A stretch of DNA of 64,000 nucleotides, from contig SZWC01001187.1 of NCBI GenBank assembly GCA_023375785.1, positions 171,453-235,452 on the forward strand, written 5' to 3'. The notes under the pieces are model-generated. The model worked only from the letters and a program-made list of their open reading frames with translations, had not been told where the DNA came from and made no database searches. Position 1 is the stretch's first letter. Each line of letters starts with the position of its first letter. Below are positions 12,112 to 25,079 of this stretch, piece by piece. Origin of the DNA: Penium margaritaceum. Taxonomy: Eukaryota > Streptophyta > Zygnematophyceae > Desmidiales > Peniaceae. The position numbers and the translations under genes are program-made.

Positions 12112-13208
12112 TGTTGGTTTTCGCGCATCTCTCATTGTACTCTTCTGTTGTGTCCTCCTGGCTTGTTTACATCGGCGTGCAGATGACTGACGGCGAGACT
12201 CAACGCTGCTAGAGTGTCACTCGGTGGAGCCCACACGCGCTGAGGTCCACGCACCGTTCGCTGGAGCCTCCTCCCTCCGGTGATGCACTCAGCTCCATCG
12301 GCATGCCTCCTCGGTGGTCGGGCGCCGGGGGTCACTACCACTGCAGATGCTGTATGCATGCACCTAGCGCTGTGTCTGGTTGTGGCATTGCGTCTGCAGC
12401 ATCATGCTGTGCCTAGGGTCCATGTCTCGTGCTTTGTGGCCCTGTTTGGCATCGCTGACTGTCGTAGGTACTGCCCGGGTTCGGGCAGCCATAACTCTTT
12501 GCTGCTATTTTTCTAGCTGATTCTGACCACACGGCTGCGTTCGCAGCGTTGGTATTATGGTATGGTCTAGTTTTCAGGCAAAACGGACGACGCCCGGATT
12601 TTGGGTTGTCGGGCGTCTGGCAGGGCTCACCGAGAAAACCCTGCCTGCCTGAAAATAGGTCTAGGACTGTTTTCTGATTGGCTGGTTAGCTGAGAAACAA
12701 GTTCTACACTAGTGGGGGGGAGCTAGAACTTGGAGGGGTCTCCCATTGTTGCTCATTCTTCATTCCTAATCAGTCACTTTCAGTTTTCAGCTGCTTTCTG
12801 GCGCTAACACTGGTGCACGCGTTTCTGAGTAACAAACCCAAAGCTTCCAGACTTAGACTCTAGAGCAGCAGACTGAGGGGGCAGCNTGCCTGCCTGAAAA
12901 TAGGTCTAGGACTGTTTTCTGATTGGCTGGTTAGCTGAGAAACAAGTTCTACACTAGTGGGGGGGAGCTAGAACTTGGAGGGGTCTCCCATTGTTGCTCA
13001 TTCTTCATTCCTAATCAGTCACTTTCAGTTTTCAGCTGCTTTCTGGCGCTAACACTGGTGCACGCGTTTCTGAGTAACAAACCCAAAGCTTCCAGACTTA
13101 GACTCTAGAGCAGCAGACTGAGGGGGCAGCTGACTTAAGCAACGAGCGTGGAAGCCCGCACGTTGCATCAACAACGCTGCTGCCCCAACCTGTTACTTAG
13201 GCTTTCCA
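12112..13208 (+). repeat. 3' LTR of element A
   Basis: It begins TGTTGG directly after a purine-rich stretch (GGAGGAG) and ends CTTTCCA, matching the end of element B's 5' LTR (TTTTCCA). The apparent length is 1097 bp, but 245 bp of this is a probable assembly duplication, leaving about 852 bp against 830 bp in B. The LTR holds a perfect 8-bp stem, GACGCCCG with CGGGCGTC (12589-12596 and 12610-12617). Confidence 0.8.
12642..13130. other. Single-N assembly join with 244-bp exact duplication
   Basis: One N at 12886 separates two apparently identical 244-bp blocks, 12642-12885 and 12887-13130. This is the signature of two overlapping contigs joined without merging the overlap, not of a biological tandem duplication. 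Confidence 0.85.
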
Positions 13209-13314
13209 GCTCACTCCAGCAGCGTCAAGTCTCGCCGTCAGTCATTTGCACGCCGATGTACACAAGACGGGAGGACACAACAGAGCACAATGAGAGATGC
13301 ACAAAAAACCAGCA
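13209..13314 (-). repeat. Remnant of element B 3' LTR
   Basis: Its right end is the LTR start (TGCTGG on the minus strand, TGTTGG in the 5' LTR), preceded by a purine tract. Its left end stops exactly at the terminal CA of element A's LTR. This suggests A landed in, or recombined with, B's LTR. Confidence 0.75.
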
Positions 13315-15299
13315 CTCCCCCATGACTCATAGGCGTAGTGCACATGTGCGGACAGAGACACAGTCAACAACCAGACTCCCTCAGGGCACGCAGAGACGCA
13401 GGCAGGGACAAAGAGAGCCACTCACGGACGCACGCCAACCGAACTCACAGCCTTCTTGAATGAGTCGTGCTTCAGTGCCTTGGTCAAGAAGTCAGCCAAA
13501 TGTCGTGCTGTCTCAACCCAAACAATGCTGATGCTTCTGTCATGTAACAACGAACGCACACAGTGATACTTAACGTTGATGTGCTTTGTGCCTGTGTGAT
13601 GTATGCCGCCATTGTCGGCGATGGCCATGGCATTCTCATTGTCAGAATGCAACGTGATGGATGCAACGGACTGACGCAACTCGGACAGCAGACGACGCAA
13701 CCACACACTCTCACACGCGCCTGAGCCAAGGTCCATGTACTCAGCCTCAGCAGTATTGTGTGCAATGCACCCCTTCTTGCCACTGCGCCAGGACACAGCC
13801 GTGCCGCCGATCAGAAAGATCCAGCCTGTGCGACTCTTACCTTGTGGACTTTCGGCCCAGTCACTATCGGTGTAGCCCATTGCGATGACAGACGGCTGGC
13901 GGCGGAACATGAGACCTCACCGAGGAGGCGAGACGACGTAGCACAGTACTCGGATCGCGGCCTCGAAGTGGAGGTGATGCGGATCCTAAGAAAACTGAGC
14001 CAGGAGGTTGACGGTGAACGTGATGTCCGGGCGCGTCGTCGTCGCCAGGAACATCAGTGACCCGATGACCCGCAGATACGTGGTCACGTCAACTGGCTCT
14101 CCCACAATGGCTGGGTCATGACTCTTCAGCTTCACCTAGCCATGAGGTGACATGGGTGAAGATGCGTTGGGCACGAGGGGCAGGTCCTCGGCGAAGCGAG
14201 TGAACAGAGTCTGCACATAGGCAGCCTGGTGGACGTGGAGGATGCCCTGGGAGCGATCATGCTCGAGCTCCATGCCCAGGAAGACTCGGGCAGACCTGAT
14301 ATCCTTCATCTGGTAGGCGGTGTGCAGCAAGTCCTTGACACGATGGACGGCAACCATGTCAGGCGACGCAATGAGGAGATCGTCGAAGTAGACCAGAACA
14401 GCGGTGAGGGTCTAGCCTCGCGGGCTGACGAACAGTGCGGGGGTCAGCGGAACTGCGCTGAATGCCGCCGTGAAGGAGCGTACTGCTGATCTCCTGGTTC
14501 CAGCACCAAGGCGACTGCTTCAGGCTGTAGAGGGCCTTCCGCAGCCGCCAGACTCTCCCAGTGCTGTCGTCGAAGCCTGGAAGGTGCACCATGTAGAGCT
14601 CCTCATCGTCCAATGAACCATGGAGGAAGGCGTCCATCTGATGCAACTCCCACCCATGCTGGGCAACCAGACTGAAGAGCGTCCGGCTCGTGGAGCAAAG
14701 ATCTGGTCATAGTCGACCCCAGGGACCTGAGCAAACCCCTTGGCTCTGAGGCAGGCCTTGTACTTGTCCAAGGACCCGTCGGGCTTCCATTTGTGCCGAA
14801 AGATCCACTTGACACCGATGGCCTTCGGACCTGGAGGGAGGTCGACGAGGTCATACACGTGGTGTTGCCGGATTGCAACGAGCTCGTTAGCGTAGGCAGC
14901 ATCCAAGTGTGCAGCCTCAGGAGATGCGCGAGCCTCGCGCAGGGTGGCTGGGTCCTCCGGACGTGCTATGGAGCGGACTGAGAGAGCGTGTGCATCTCGA
15001 GCTCCAGGTGGGATGCGTGCGAGTGCAACCATGAAAGCATGCCGATGCTCGTGATGAAGCATGACATAGCCCAGTGCAGAGCCAGGGTGAAGGTCTACAA
15101 TGATATCCGAAGTGGTCAGGCCGAGGGTCTTGGTGCCAGGGTCCCCACTCACGACCGTAGGAGTGGAAGAGACACGTGGAGCGACAGGGGGCCGAGATGT
15201 CACAGGGCGAGGTGCTGCGGTCAGCACGCTCACTGACAGCCTGGGTCGGAGGCTGCCGCCTGGTCCAAGCGTGTAGCGCGGTAGGGCAGGAGATGGCCC

Positions 15300-15830
15300 T
15301 GAGTCTGACGGGCCAACAGAGGCGGACGAGGCTGTTGGCCTGGAGGGACCAGCGGACGCGACTGGGGCTGCTGGTCGAGAGGGGCCAGCGCACACGACTG
15401 GGGCCGCCAGCCCGGAGGGGCCAGCGGGCGCGACTGGGACGGCTGGCCCGGAGGGACTAGTGGACGTGACTGGGGCTGCTGGTCCGGAGGCGCCAGCGGA
15501 CACGACTGGGACCGCCGGCCCGGAGGGGCCAGCGGGCCGACTGGGGCGGCTGGCCCGGGGGGACCAGTGGACGCGACTGGGGCGGCTGGCCCGGAGGGAC
15601 CAGTGGACGCGACTTGGGCGGTTGGCCCGGAGGGACCGGTGAAAGCGACTGGGACCGACGGCCCGGAGGGACCGTTGGACACGACTGGGACCGCCGACTC
15701 GGAGGGGCTAGTGGGCGCAACAGGGGCTCCTGGCTCTGAGGGGCCAGTACGCGCGACTGGGGCTGCTGGCTCGGAGGAGGCAGCGGGCGCAACAGGGGCT
15801 GCTGGCTTGAAGGGAGTAAGTGATGTGCCA
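15300..15830 (-). repeat. 36-bp minisatellite, Pro/Ala/Ser linker (element B)
   Basis: Homologous to the array in element A. It encodes repeats of the type GPSGPAAPVAS on the minus strand and has more units in other frames, so the array has changed length and phase between the two copies. Confidence 0.8.
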
Positions 15831-18800
15831 CCCGGAAGCGGTAGGATGGAGGACGAACTCACCACTACCCCACGCGACGGGAGGGACACCGACGAGCCGG
15901 AGTGAACGAGATCGCGCGGAAACAGTTCCTCAAAGAAGAGGGCTTTGATGCAGTTTCGGGAGGGATCCCAGAAGCGCCAAGCTTTGGACTGGCAAGAGAC
16001 ACCGAGAAAGGTGCAAGGACGCCCGCGGGGGGCGAGCTTGCCGCCCTGCTGCGGGGCAGGCAGCCACACGATGGCTATGCAGCCCCAGACGCGAGCAGGG
16101 CGAAGGTCGGCTCGCTGACCGCACCAGTGCTGGTATGGCGTGGACTGGCGGGGAAGGGGTTCGTGAGGAATCCAGTTCCAGACTCACGTCATGTAGGCCA
16201 TGGCTTCAAAGTAGAAGCCATTGGAGAGGCCAGACTCAACCCGCACGGTGCGGACGGTATCGGCCATGGTACAGTTCCACTGCTCGGAGACGCCGTTCTT
16301 GGCGAGGGTGTAGGGCGCGGACGTCTCGTGGTGGATACCACGGGAGGTGAGAACAGTCGTGATCTCGCCCATGTACTCACCACCGCGATCAGAGAAAAAA
16401 CGGCAAAGGGATCGACCACACTCGCGCTCTGCAAGGACAAGCCAGTCTTGAATGGCACGGGCGACATCGCTCTTCTGCCGAAGGCAGAAGACCCAGCGGT
16501 AGCGCAAGTAGTGTTAGTGAGGGTGAGGACATAACGTCCATGCTCTCCGACGGACTCGGTAGGGAGAGGATCCATGACATCAAAATGGACCAGGTCGAGA
16601 GGGACGGACGCACGGGAGGAGGACAGGGGGTATGTGGACCAGTGCATCTTGCCTTGAGCGTAATCAACACAATCCGTGGGGCACGGCAAAGGGAAAGTCT
16701 GAGAGTCAAAGCCCTTGGCTGACTAGGTGCAGAGCATGCTGTCGTCGCAAAGTCGATATCAGAGTGGACGTGGCAAAGGCGGTGGTGCAAGAGACGGGTG
16801 TACTACGGAGAGAGCGTGCTGGTGACAAACACATGGCCTATGGCGGCTGACAGGGAGGGAACAGAAGGAGAGGAGGACAGACGAGGCATGTGCCACAGGT
16901 TTCCATGGGTGGTGGCATGAAGAACGACAAGACCGGACGGACGCAATGACACAGTGCCAATACCACACGAATGCACAATGTCCATGCTCATGCGGTCAAG
17001 GGCAGTTAAGGACAAGAGGTTGAGCTCAAGACCGGGGACGAAAATGACATCGGTTAGGAAAGCATCACCGGTAGGACCACGGAAACGAACGACACCAACG
17101 CCACGAACGGGTAACACCTGGCCAGAGCCTGTCCAGACACCGGATACATCGCCAACAGGACCAAGCATACTGAAGGCCTTAGGAGAGGCCGTCATGTGAT
17201 GCGTGGCCCCGGAGTCGATGATCCAAGTCTCGGCCGGGTCGTGGACTGGAGTCGCCAGATTGCTAACAGTCACATGGCAGCACGCAAGAGACGCGGACGC
17301 GGTGGAAGGGGGCGCGAACCGAGACTGCCAATCATCAAGCCACACAACGTCGTCATGGAGGGGGAAAGAGGAGACCACGGGAGACGGTAAGATAGACGAG
17401 GAGGCAGGACGCGACCGTAGCTCAGTCTCACTCATGCAGGGCGAAGGGGACGAGCAGGAGGTGACGCAAATCGCACTTCCCTGGGGGGGAGGGCGAGGCA
17501 GGCCAAGCTGGAGCGCAATGAACTGCTCCAACTGTTGCTCACGCGTCGACGACCCGGCAAATTAGACAGAGTGCGGAGTGACGGCACCGGAGCCCGGATA
17601 GAACAAGGACTCACCGATGAAGGGGACAGGGGCGCCAACGGCTGCGGGTAATGCTCCTACGGAGCTGGCGCCGGTGGGACAGGTGCGGCTGTCGGAGGAG
17701 AGGAGCTGCTGGATGAGGTCGGGGCGTCAGGGCCAGTGACAACAACGGCTACAGAGGCGAGACGGCGCTCCCGCTGGTGACGCATGGTGGCGATGACGCG
17801 CGCCTCGTCCATGGACAGCGGACACTTGTACCACCCGTGCCCGGGCTGGTCAGAGTTGTGGCAGACTGAGCCACCACCGCTGGACCCAGTCAACTGCTGC
17901 TATTGCTGCTGCTGCTGACCCTTGCCCTTCTTGCTCCAGCGTTTCTTCTTCCCCGATGATTAAGAGCTGGTGGAGGTAGCTACTACGGGGGAAGCGACGG
18001 CAACGGAGGCGACGGCAAGGGAGGCTAGAGTCTCTGTGCGCTGAAGGCGGGACTCCAGGCGAGCTTCCTCTATCCTGAGGAAGAGCTCATATGCCAAGGC
18101 ATGAGGGTGCCCTGGGCTGCCATGGTGGAGAGGACGTCCTGGAAGTAGTGCACGAAGACGTCCGCGTATGCGGCAGTGGCGCCACACTTGATGGTGAGGA
18201 GCGCGGGTGGAGCAGAGGTACCAAGGCGGCGAAGGATGTCTTCAGCCCACTGCAAGTAGGCGGTGACTGTCTTGGTCTCCTCCTTTTGGAGGGAGTTAAA
18301 CTCCCGCAGCAGACGGCTGGTCTCAACCTCGCTGGACAGGCGATGGGGGCGAGTGAGGATGTGCCACGCGGCTGCAGGATCTGGGACACTGCTGGCAGTG
18401 AAATCGCCAAGAAAGGATTCTAAGACAAGGCGGGAAGTCGGAGGAGCGACAGGGACGAGGACGCGGATGGCGCAACCAGTGTCATACAGCTGGTTGGCCT
18501 GGGTGGAGTCGTACGGAAGAGTGTAGTATGCCCACAGGTCCTCATCCTGCGCTGAGATGCGGATGCTGAGCTCCCAACTCTAGAACTGCTCGCCGGTCTT
18601 AAGCGGCGGGGGTGGCGTCTCAAAGTCCTTTTGCCTGCGGCCGGCGCTCAGAGTGGGGCCAAGGACGGAGGTCACTGTCTACCGCTGGTGATGAGTCTGC
18701 TGTTGTGCCAGGTAGTGGTGGCAGCGGACACAGCGGAGCTGGCGTGCCCAGGAGGAATGAACGGCGGCGGAGCACTGGTGGCCATCTGTGAGACCTGTGG

Positions 18801-18884
18801 CTGCAGTGCTGCAAGCTGCTACATCAAGGCGGCGAGCTGTTGTTGAATGGCACCTAAGGGATCAGGGGTGTCGACGACGACGCC

Positions 18885-20315
18885 TGTTGGCTGCTACTGT
18901 TGCTGCTGCTGTTGCTGCTGCTGCTGCTACTGCTACTGCCGCTGCTGTTGCTGCTGCTGCTACAGTTGTTGCAGCTGCTGCAAGAAAAAGGGGGGACACC
19001 CCCCCCCGGGGTCCCCCCAATGGAGGAGGACCCCTCCCCACTGGGCCTGTTAGCCATGGTTTTGGTACCTCCTCTCTTTGTGTTTTGTGTGCTGCTGATG
19101 TCAGTAGTAACGTCAGCCTAGGACGTCTGGCGTCAACAGCAGCTGCGGCGTAATCTGCTGCTGCTGTTGCTGCTATAAAGTTTCTTCCACACCATTCTGC
19201 CCCTTTTTTGTTGATGACGTCAGCAGTGATGTCAACAGTGACGTCAGAGGCTAGATGCTGACGTCAGCAGCGACAGTGGTTAGGGCCGCTGCTACACAGC
19301 TGCAGCAGCTGCTATTGTTGATGCCGTTGGTATTGTTGTTGCTGTCGTTGCCGCTGCTTGCCGTTGCTACTTTTGTTGTTGCTGCTGCTGTTGTTACTAC
19401 TACTACTACTGCTGCTGCTGCTAAAGCTGCTGCTGCAGCTGCTCTTGTAGCTGCTATTGCTACTGCTGCTGCTGCGGCTGCTGTGGCAGCAGCCACTACT
19501 GCTACTGCTGCTGTTGCTGTTGCAGTTGTTGCTGCTGCTGTTGCTGCTACTGCCGCTACTGGTGTTGCTACGGCTATTATGGTAGCAGCAACTGTTGCTG
19601 CTGCTACTGCTGTTGCAGATGCTCCTGCTGCAATTGCTGCTAATGCTGCTGCTGCTGCGTACTACTGCAGGTGCTGTGGCTGCTGCAGCAGCTATGGCAA
19701 CTGCTGCTGGAGTGGGGGATTCTTTGTTTTTGTTGCTAGCCTTTTTTTTCCCCTTCTTCTCGTCTGGCCCAGCGAGCCTCGCTGCTCGCTGTGGGCAGCG
19801 GGCTGCAAGCAGCGAGCTCGCTTCTCGCTGCCAGCAGCTTGCTGCTCGCAGCGAGCAGCGGGCTCGCTGCTTGCAGCCTGCTGATCGTAGCGAGCTGCGG
19901 GCTGCGAGCAGCAGCAGCTACTGCTAGCTGCTGCCGGTTGCTGCTCGCTGCTGCTGCTGCTGCAGCTGGCTACTGCTGCTACTTGCTGCTACAGCTGTTG
20001 TAGCTTGCTATTGCTGCTGCTTACTGCTACTGCTGCTGCTCGCTGTTGCTGCTGCTACTACTGCAAGCTGCTGCTGCTGGCCGCTGCTGTTGCTTGCTGT
20101 TGCGGGCTGGTGCTACTGCTGCAAGCTGCTGCTACTGCCGGCTGCTACTGCTGTTGCGAGCTGCTGCGAGATGCTGCTGCGAGATGCTGCTGCTGCTGTT
20201 TGCTGCTACTGCACGCAGCTGCTACTGGCTGCTACTGCCACAGCTCGCTGCAGTTGCCTGCCGCTGCTGCTGCTGCAGGGTGCTGCTGCTGCTCGCTGGT
20301 GCCAGTCACTGCACC
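18885..20315. repeat. Interrupted (CTG/CAG)n tract in element B leader and gag start
   Basis: About 1.4 kb in which CTG, GTTGCTGCT and GCTACTGCT triplets dominate the plus strand; the minus strand reads CAG, a glutamine tract where it overlaps gag. A short stretch with repeated TGACGTCAGCAG blocks (about 19200-19270) lies inside. Confidence 0.9.
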
Positions 20316-20510
20316 TGGGTGACATTGCCACGTGCGTCGTCGCCTGCAAGCATCGGACGCGGCCTGCCGCTCACCTCCTTGCGTCACGCGTGGGGGTCAG
20401 TGCTGCCGGAAAAAATCCGGCAGCATTTCCCCTGCACTGGCGCGTATGGGGTTCCGCCGGCGTTGTCTGGCACCTGTACGCCATTCTTTTGCTGCTGCTG
20501 CTACGCTCTG

Positions 20511-20522
20511 GCTCTGATACCA
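20511..20522 (-). promoter_or_regulatory. Primer-binding site, element B (tRNA-iMet 3' end)
   Basis: The minus strand reads TGGTATCAGAGC, the usual plant LTR-element primer site complementary to the 3' end of initiator tRNA-Met. It lies three bases inside the 5' LTR end. Confidence 0.9.
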
Positions 20523-20525
20523 AAA

Positions 20526-21355
20526 TGGAAAACTAGGCAGCAGGTTGGGGAAACAACGTTGTTGATGCAGCGTGCGGGCTTCCACGCTGGTTGCTTAAGT
20601 CTGCTGCCCCCTCAGTCTGTTTCTCTAGAGACTAAGTCTGAAAGCTTTGGGTTTGTTACTCAGAAATGCGCGTGCCAGTGTTAGCGTCAGAAAGCAGTTG
20701 AAAACTGAAAGTGACTGATTAGGAATGAAGAATGAGCAACAATGGGAGACCCCTCCAAGTTCTAGAACTTGTTACTCAGCTAACCAGTCAATCAGAAAAG
20801 AGTCCTAGACCTCTTTTCTGGCAGGCAGGGTTTTCTCGGTGAGCCTTGCCAGACGCCCGACAGCCCAAAACCCGGGCGTCGTCCGTTTTGCCTGAAAACT
20901 AGACCATACCATAATACCATCGCTGCAAACGCAGTCGTGCGGTCAGAATCAGCTACAAAAATAGCAGCAAATAGTTATGGCTGCCCGAATCCAGGCAGTG
21001 CCTACGACGGTCCATGATGCCAAACAGTGCCATGGAGCAAGCGACATGGACTCAAGGCAGAGCATGATGCTGCAGACGCAATGGCACAGTCAGAAACATT
21101 GCTGGGTGCATGCAGACAGCATCTGCGGTGGCAGTGACCGCCGGCGGCCCGACCACCGAGGAGGCCTGCCAATGGAGCTGAGTACATCGCTGGAGGGAGG
21201 AGGCTCCAGCGAACTGCGAGTAGGCCTCAGCGTGCGTCGGCTTCATCGGACGACACTCCTACAGCGTCAAGTCTCGCTGTCATCATCTGCATGCCGATGT
21301 ACACAAGCCGGGAGGACACAACAGAGCACAATGAGAGATGTGCGGAAAACCAACA
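20526..21355 (-). repeat. 5' LTR of element B
   Basis: 830 bp, starting TGTTGG and ending TTTTCCA on the minus strand. It is homologous along its length to the 3' LTR of element A, including the GACGCCCG/CGGGCGTC stem (20852-20859 and 20873-20880). Confidence 0.85.
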
Positions 21356-22516
<1,161 letters not shown>

Positions 22517-23382
22517 GGGATGGCAGGGACAGGGGAACCAGGGAACAACTCTCCCATCCTCAAGTTTGATGGAGAGGGGTTTGCGCTCTAGAAGTGGCAG
22601 TTTGAGATCATCATGGATGATAGAGACTTGATAAGATATTGTTACGGAGCTATCCCAGAACCAAAGGAGGAGGGTGCTGACCTTGTGGCATGGGTCAAGC
22701 CCAACAAGAAGGCTCTCGCTGTTCTTGTGTCCTCCATACAACCCTCAGTCATTTTACGCATCAGCGGCTGTGCAGTGGCAGCCGCGGCATACGCCAAATT
22801 AGGCAAGGTGTTTCAGGCCTCCTCACTTTCCAATCGTCTATTCATCCTACAGTATCTTATAAGCATGAGGCTTGGTGAAAGGGAGGATGTCTCCGCCTTT
22901 ATGCAGAACTTTGATGCCCTCTTGCAACAAGCCACCGGCATGGGGTGGGAACAAAATCTGATACGCAGGCCATGATTTTTTTATGACGCTGCCGGAGATC
23001 TAGGGTCCCATCATCACAATGATTGGAGAGTGGTCTAAAGAGCAAGTTTCCTACACCACCATATCGGACTATGTGCGGAATGAAGCAATGCGCTGTAGCA
23101 GTAGTGAAGCAAAAATGACTGCCTTTGCCTCACGGAGCAGCGGCACCTTCCGCAATACCTCCTCCACTGGATACAAGGATAACTACATCACTAACACTAG
23201 TGGAAAGGGTCCAAAGTGCCAAGGAAACTGCCATAACTGTGGCAAGGCCGGAAACTGGGCTCGAGAGTGTCGGGAACCCAAGAAGGAGGGAGGAGACGGG
23301 GAGGTCGCCACTCAGGCCGGCCGGCCTCCGGAGGGGGGAGGACGGGGACGTCATATAAGTTTGGACAAAAACTATGCCAGAT

Positions 23383-23815
23383 TCTATCACTCCACCTCCT
23401 CCTACTATTTCTCCTCCTCCTCCTGCTCCACCTCCTCCTCCTTCTCTTCCTTCTCTTCTTCCTCCTCTATTTCTCCACTCATCTTTCTCCTTTTCCACCA
23501 CCTCCTATTCATCTCCCTCCTCCCCTTCCCTCCTCCTCCTCCTCTCCCTCCTCCTCCTCTCCCTCCTCCTCCTCTGTCTCCTTCCTCCTTCCTCCCTCCT
23601 ACTCCTCTTCATCCTAAACTTATTTCTCGTCATTCTCCACCTCGCACTGCTGTTCCTTCTCCTCCACCACCACATTTTCCTCCTCCTCCCTCTCCTCCTC
23701 CTCCTCGTCATATCTCTCCTTCTTCTTGTCCTCAACCTCCTCCTCCTCTCCTCCTCCTCTCCTCCTCATTCTCCCCCACCCCTCTATCTCCACTCCTTCA
23801 TCCTCCTCCTTTATA
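23383..23815. repeat. (TCC)n polypyrimidine tract
   Basis: About 430 bp of near-pure pyrimidine on the plus strand, mostly TCC and TCT triplets. Reading frames through it (Pro/Ser/Leu or Arg/Glu) are by-products of the repeat. Confidence 0.9.
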
Positions 23816-24349
23816 AACTCTTTCCTCATCCTTTCATGTTTGTGCCTCCTTGTTTTCCGACCCTAACAGATCATGATTTCCTTCTCCTTCTTTTACAATA
23901 AACTTGACCTTCTGAGTGATGTGTTTGTGTCTGAATCGTTTCAAAAACTCCCACATGCTTCATTTGTTTCCCACTCACACACGTGCCATTCTTGCTGCCT
24001 CTAAAATTCATCCAATAAACTTCAGTGAATTCTGCTATTGGTGCTGCTACTGATTTTTTTTTATTTTTCTTCCTTACCTCCATGTTTCCTGGTATTGATG
24101 TTCTGCTTGTGATAAGGTTGATGACAGTGAAAAGAGGTGTCACTCTCAAAAGTAGAAACTCTGAAACGTGTGGGAGTTCACTGTCAGAGAAATGTTTGTG
24201 GCTGCTGCATTTGTTGGAGGGCTGGAAAGTGACTGGACTGATTGGGGGAAGTCTCGGCGAAGCTTCGAGGTGCTGACGAAGGAGTGACATCACGAAGGGA
24301 ATGGCGCTGGAAGCGATAGATCCACAAGGAGGAGGCGATGCTGATGGAA

Positions 24350-24730
24350 CCTGATCAGTGGGCGCGGTGCTACAGGCACGAGCGCGAGATGCGGCTGAAG
24401 TGGGAAGGGACCACAGCTCCGAGGCGCAGGCCGGAAGGCCTCAGCGCTGAGGAGCGGGCAGAAGTGATGCCGATAGCAACTAAGGCGTGGGCGCAGTGCC
24501 GAAAGGCACGGGCGCTGAAGAGTTGGGTGCAGCACAAAGTGTGCGGGCACGGAGAACGTTGAGGCAGCAGGAGTTTAGAAATTTGAAGGAGGAGGCGGCG
24601 CGGCAGAAGCGTGGATGCAGCACCAGGGTATTGGTCGGTGGAACACACCACCAAGGTGCGGGCGTGGAGCTCAGATGGGTTGGAGTGGGCGCAGTGCCGA
24701 TAGGCACGGGCGCGAGAAGACACAACGATG
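24350..24730. repeat. Three degenerate GGGCGCAGTGCC-type repeats
   Basis: Related blocks start near 24360, 24488 and 24686. Each reads GTGGGCGC(A/G)GTGC, a short loop and (A/G)GCAC(G)GGCGC, so each can fold as a GTGCC/GGCAC stem. No protein is recognised across them. Confidence 0.4.
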
Positions 24731-25054
24731 AGAACTGGATGCAGGGAGTGTGCGGGAAATCGTCACACGAACCCGAGCGTTGCAGAGATGATATGCACGA
24801 TGAGGAGAGGCGTCAGCGCAAGTAACAAGGCTGGAAATCTGAATATGAGAGTGGGGGCGGGACCGATGTCCGAGCCAACTGTTTGCGAAGAGACGTGGGG
24901 GCAGGGCAGAGCCCGGGCCAGAGAGAAGCAACATGAACCAATGGAACTGGTCAAAGAATAGGAGGCCTAATACATGGAGTGTATAGTCTAAGCAAGCAAG
25001 ACATGGAGACTATCCTAGTGCCTGCGCGCTACGGCGGGCGATGGCTACGGTGAC

Positions 25055-25079
25055 GCCGCAGCCGCTTCGCGGCTGCGGC
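25055..25079. other. Perfect 11-bp GC-rich inverted repeat
   Basis: GCCGCAGCCGC (25055-25065) and GCGGCTGCGGC (25069-25079) are perfect reverse complements around a three-base loop TTC. Confidence 0.85.

Larger units (their letters stand above)
8540..13208 (+). mobile_element. Copia LTR retrotransposon fossil A (family A/B)
   Basis: A broken Ty1/copia element reading rightward. Parts seen: a small gag piece (about 8600-8775), integrase (about 8780-9540), a Pro/Ala/Ser repeat linker (about 9596-10110), reverse transcriptase (about 10550-11520, with the YVDD box near 11037-11048), RNase H (about 11520-12003) and the 3' LTR (12112-13208). Integrase-before-RT order places it in copia. Protease, zinc knuckle, primer site and 5' LTR are not seen. 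It carries several breaks. A single-N assembly join with a duplicated flank lies inside the 3' LTR. Age cannot be taken from LTR pairs because only one LTR is present. It is a sister copy of element B and meets it tail to tail. Confidence 0.85.
13209..21355 (-). mobile_element. Copia LTR retrotransposon fossil B (family A/B)
   Basis: A broken copia element reading leftward. Parts in its own order: 5' LTR (20526-21355), primer site (20511-20522), leader with a long CTG/CAG tract (about 18885-20315), gag (about 18650-17960), zinc-knuckle region (about 17830), protease with a DSGATHH motif (near 17210), pre-integrase and integrase (about 16790-16070), Pro/Ala/Ser repeat linker (about 15830-15300), RT (about 14900-13930), RNase H (13910-13422) and a 106-bp remnant of the 3' LTR (13209-13314) abutting element A. 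It has several to many breaks. The 106-bp remnant differs from the same part of the 5' LTR at roughly 11% of positions by eye, so the element is old. Confidence 0.85.

Noticed and set aside
12477-12496. tRNA-like GGTTCG element
   Set aside because: It belongs to a short LTR inverted repeat (TGCCCG/CGGGCA); no cloverleaf can be built around it.
19251-20684. Ala/Leu/Cys-rich ORFs over the CTG tract
   Set aside because: Products of triplet repeats in the leader of element B.
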